Positions 6,324-6,385 of a stretch of 6,385 nt of DNA are shown here, piece by piece. Position 1 is the first letter of the stretch, and every line of letters begins with the position of its first letter. This DNA comes from Alphaproteobacteria bacterium (GTDB taxonomy: Bacteria > Pseudomonadota > Alphaproteobacteria > Rhodospirillales > Rhodospirillaceae), in NCBI GenBank assembly GCA_015228695.1, contig JADGDA010000147.1, forward strand, positions 1 through 6,385, read 5' to 3'. A program made the position numbers and the translations under genes. The notes beneath the pieces are model-generated. The model was not told the origin of the DNA. It searched no databases and saw only the letters and a program-made list of their open reading frames with translations.

Positions 6324-6385
6324 TCAAGTGGATTTGATGATGAGGTCGATGGGGGCGGCGATGAGGTAGATCATGGTGATGAAGG
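6324..6385 (-). CDS. C-terminal end of an unidentified hydrophobic protein (partial)
   Basis: An open minus-strand frame enters from beyond the right edge and stops at TGA 6326-6324. The visible end is FITMIYLIAAPIDLIIKST. Nearly every codon ends in C, which fits real coding in a GC-rich genome. The opposite strand reads as a run of acidic residues, the usual antisense image of ATC/CTC codons. The peptide is hydrophobic and could be the last membrane helix of a transporter or other membrane protein, or the tail of a transposase. Twenty codons are too few to name a family. It lies about 300 bases upstream of the adaptor operon on the same strand, so it may or may not share a transcript with it. 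Confidence 0.45.
   Translation of the reverse strand, partial: FITMIYLIAAPIDLIIKST

Noticed and set aside
6264..6385. A plus-strand frame from ATG 6264, overlapping a preceding stop as TGATG and encoding a run of Asp/Glu/Gly
   Set aside because: The acidic run is the antisense image of Ile/Leu codons in the better-supported minus-strand frame, whose third positions are almost all C.

Overview
The window comes from a moderately GC-rich Gram-negative bacterium. Two periplasmic adaptor proteins, one with a Sec signal peptide, imply an outer membrane. The protein style fits Proteobacteria, perhaps an alphaproteobacterium of the Rhodospirillales type, but no marker gene settles this. All convincing genes lie on the minus strand, so the window is described below from high to low coordinates.

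Right edge (about 6020-6385): the last 20 codons of an unidentified hydrophobic protein end at 6324. About 300 bases without a convincing gene follow. They hold a 13-base direct repeat, whose proximal copy carries the ribosome binding site of the next gene, and a perfect short dyad.

Centre (1824-6019): a tight three-gene operon. It runs from a small secreted membrane-fusion (RND/HlyD-type) adaptor, through a membrane-anchored HlyD-type adaptor with a GAF-like cytoplasmic N-terminus, to a 706-residue multi-domain membrane protein. The third protein joins a PqqD-like N-terminus, an intramembrane M50 zinc metalloprotease core with the HELGH motif, and a C-terminal biotinyl/lipoyl HlyD-like domain. 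The first two genes overlap by ATGA and the next two are 3 bases apart, so the products are probably made together and may form one envelope assembly. No ABC ATPase, RND pump or outer-membrane channel is visible. The set therefore looks like an export or processing machine in which the M50 protein takes the place of the inner-membrane pump. Its substrate is unknown.

Between operon and next gene (1387-1823): an AT-rich stretch with a possible 35-codon ORF, then a more GC-rich stretch with a strong 12-base-pair hairpin and an open minus-strand frame with coding-like codons but no good start.

Left (439-1386): an intact Rpn/PD-(D/E)XK nuclease-family gene of the kind annotated as putative transposase. 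The last stretch (1-438) holds several small stem-loops, a 12-base palindrome and a weak terminator candidate, but no gene I can support.
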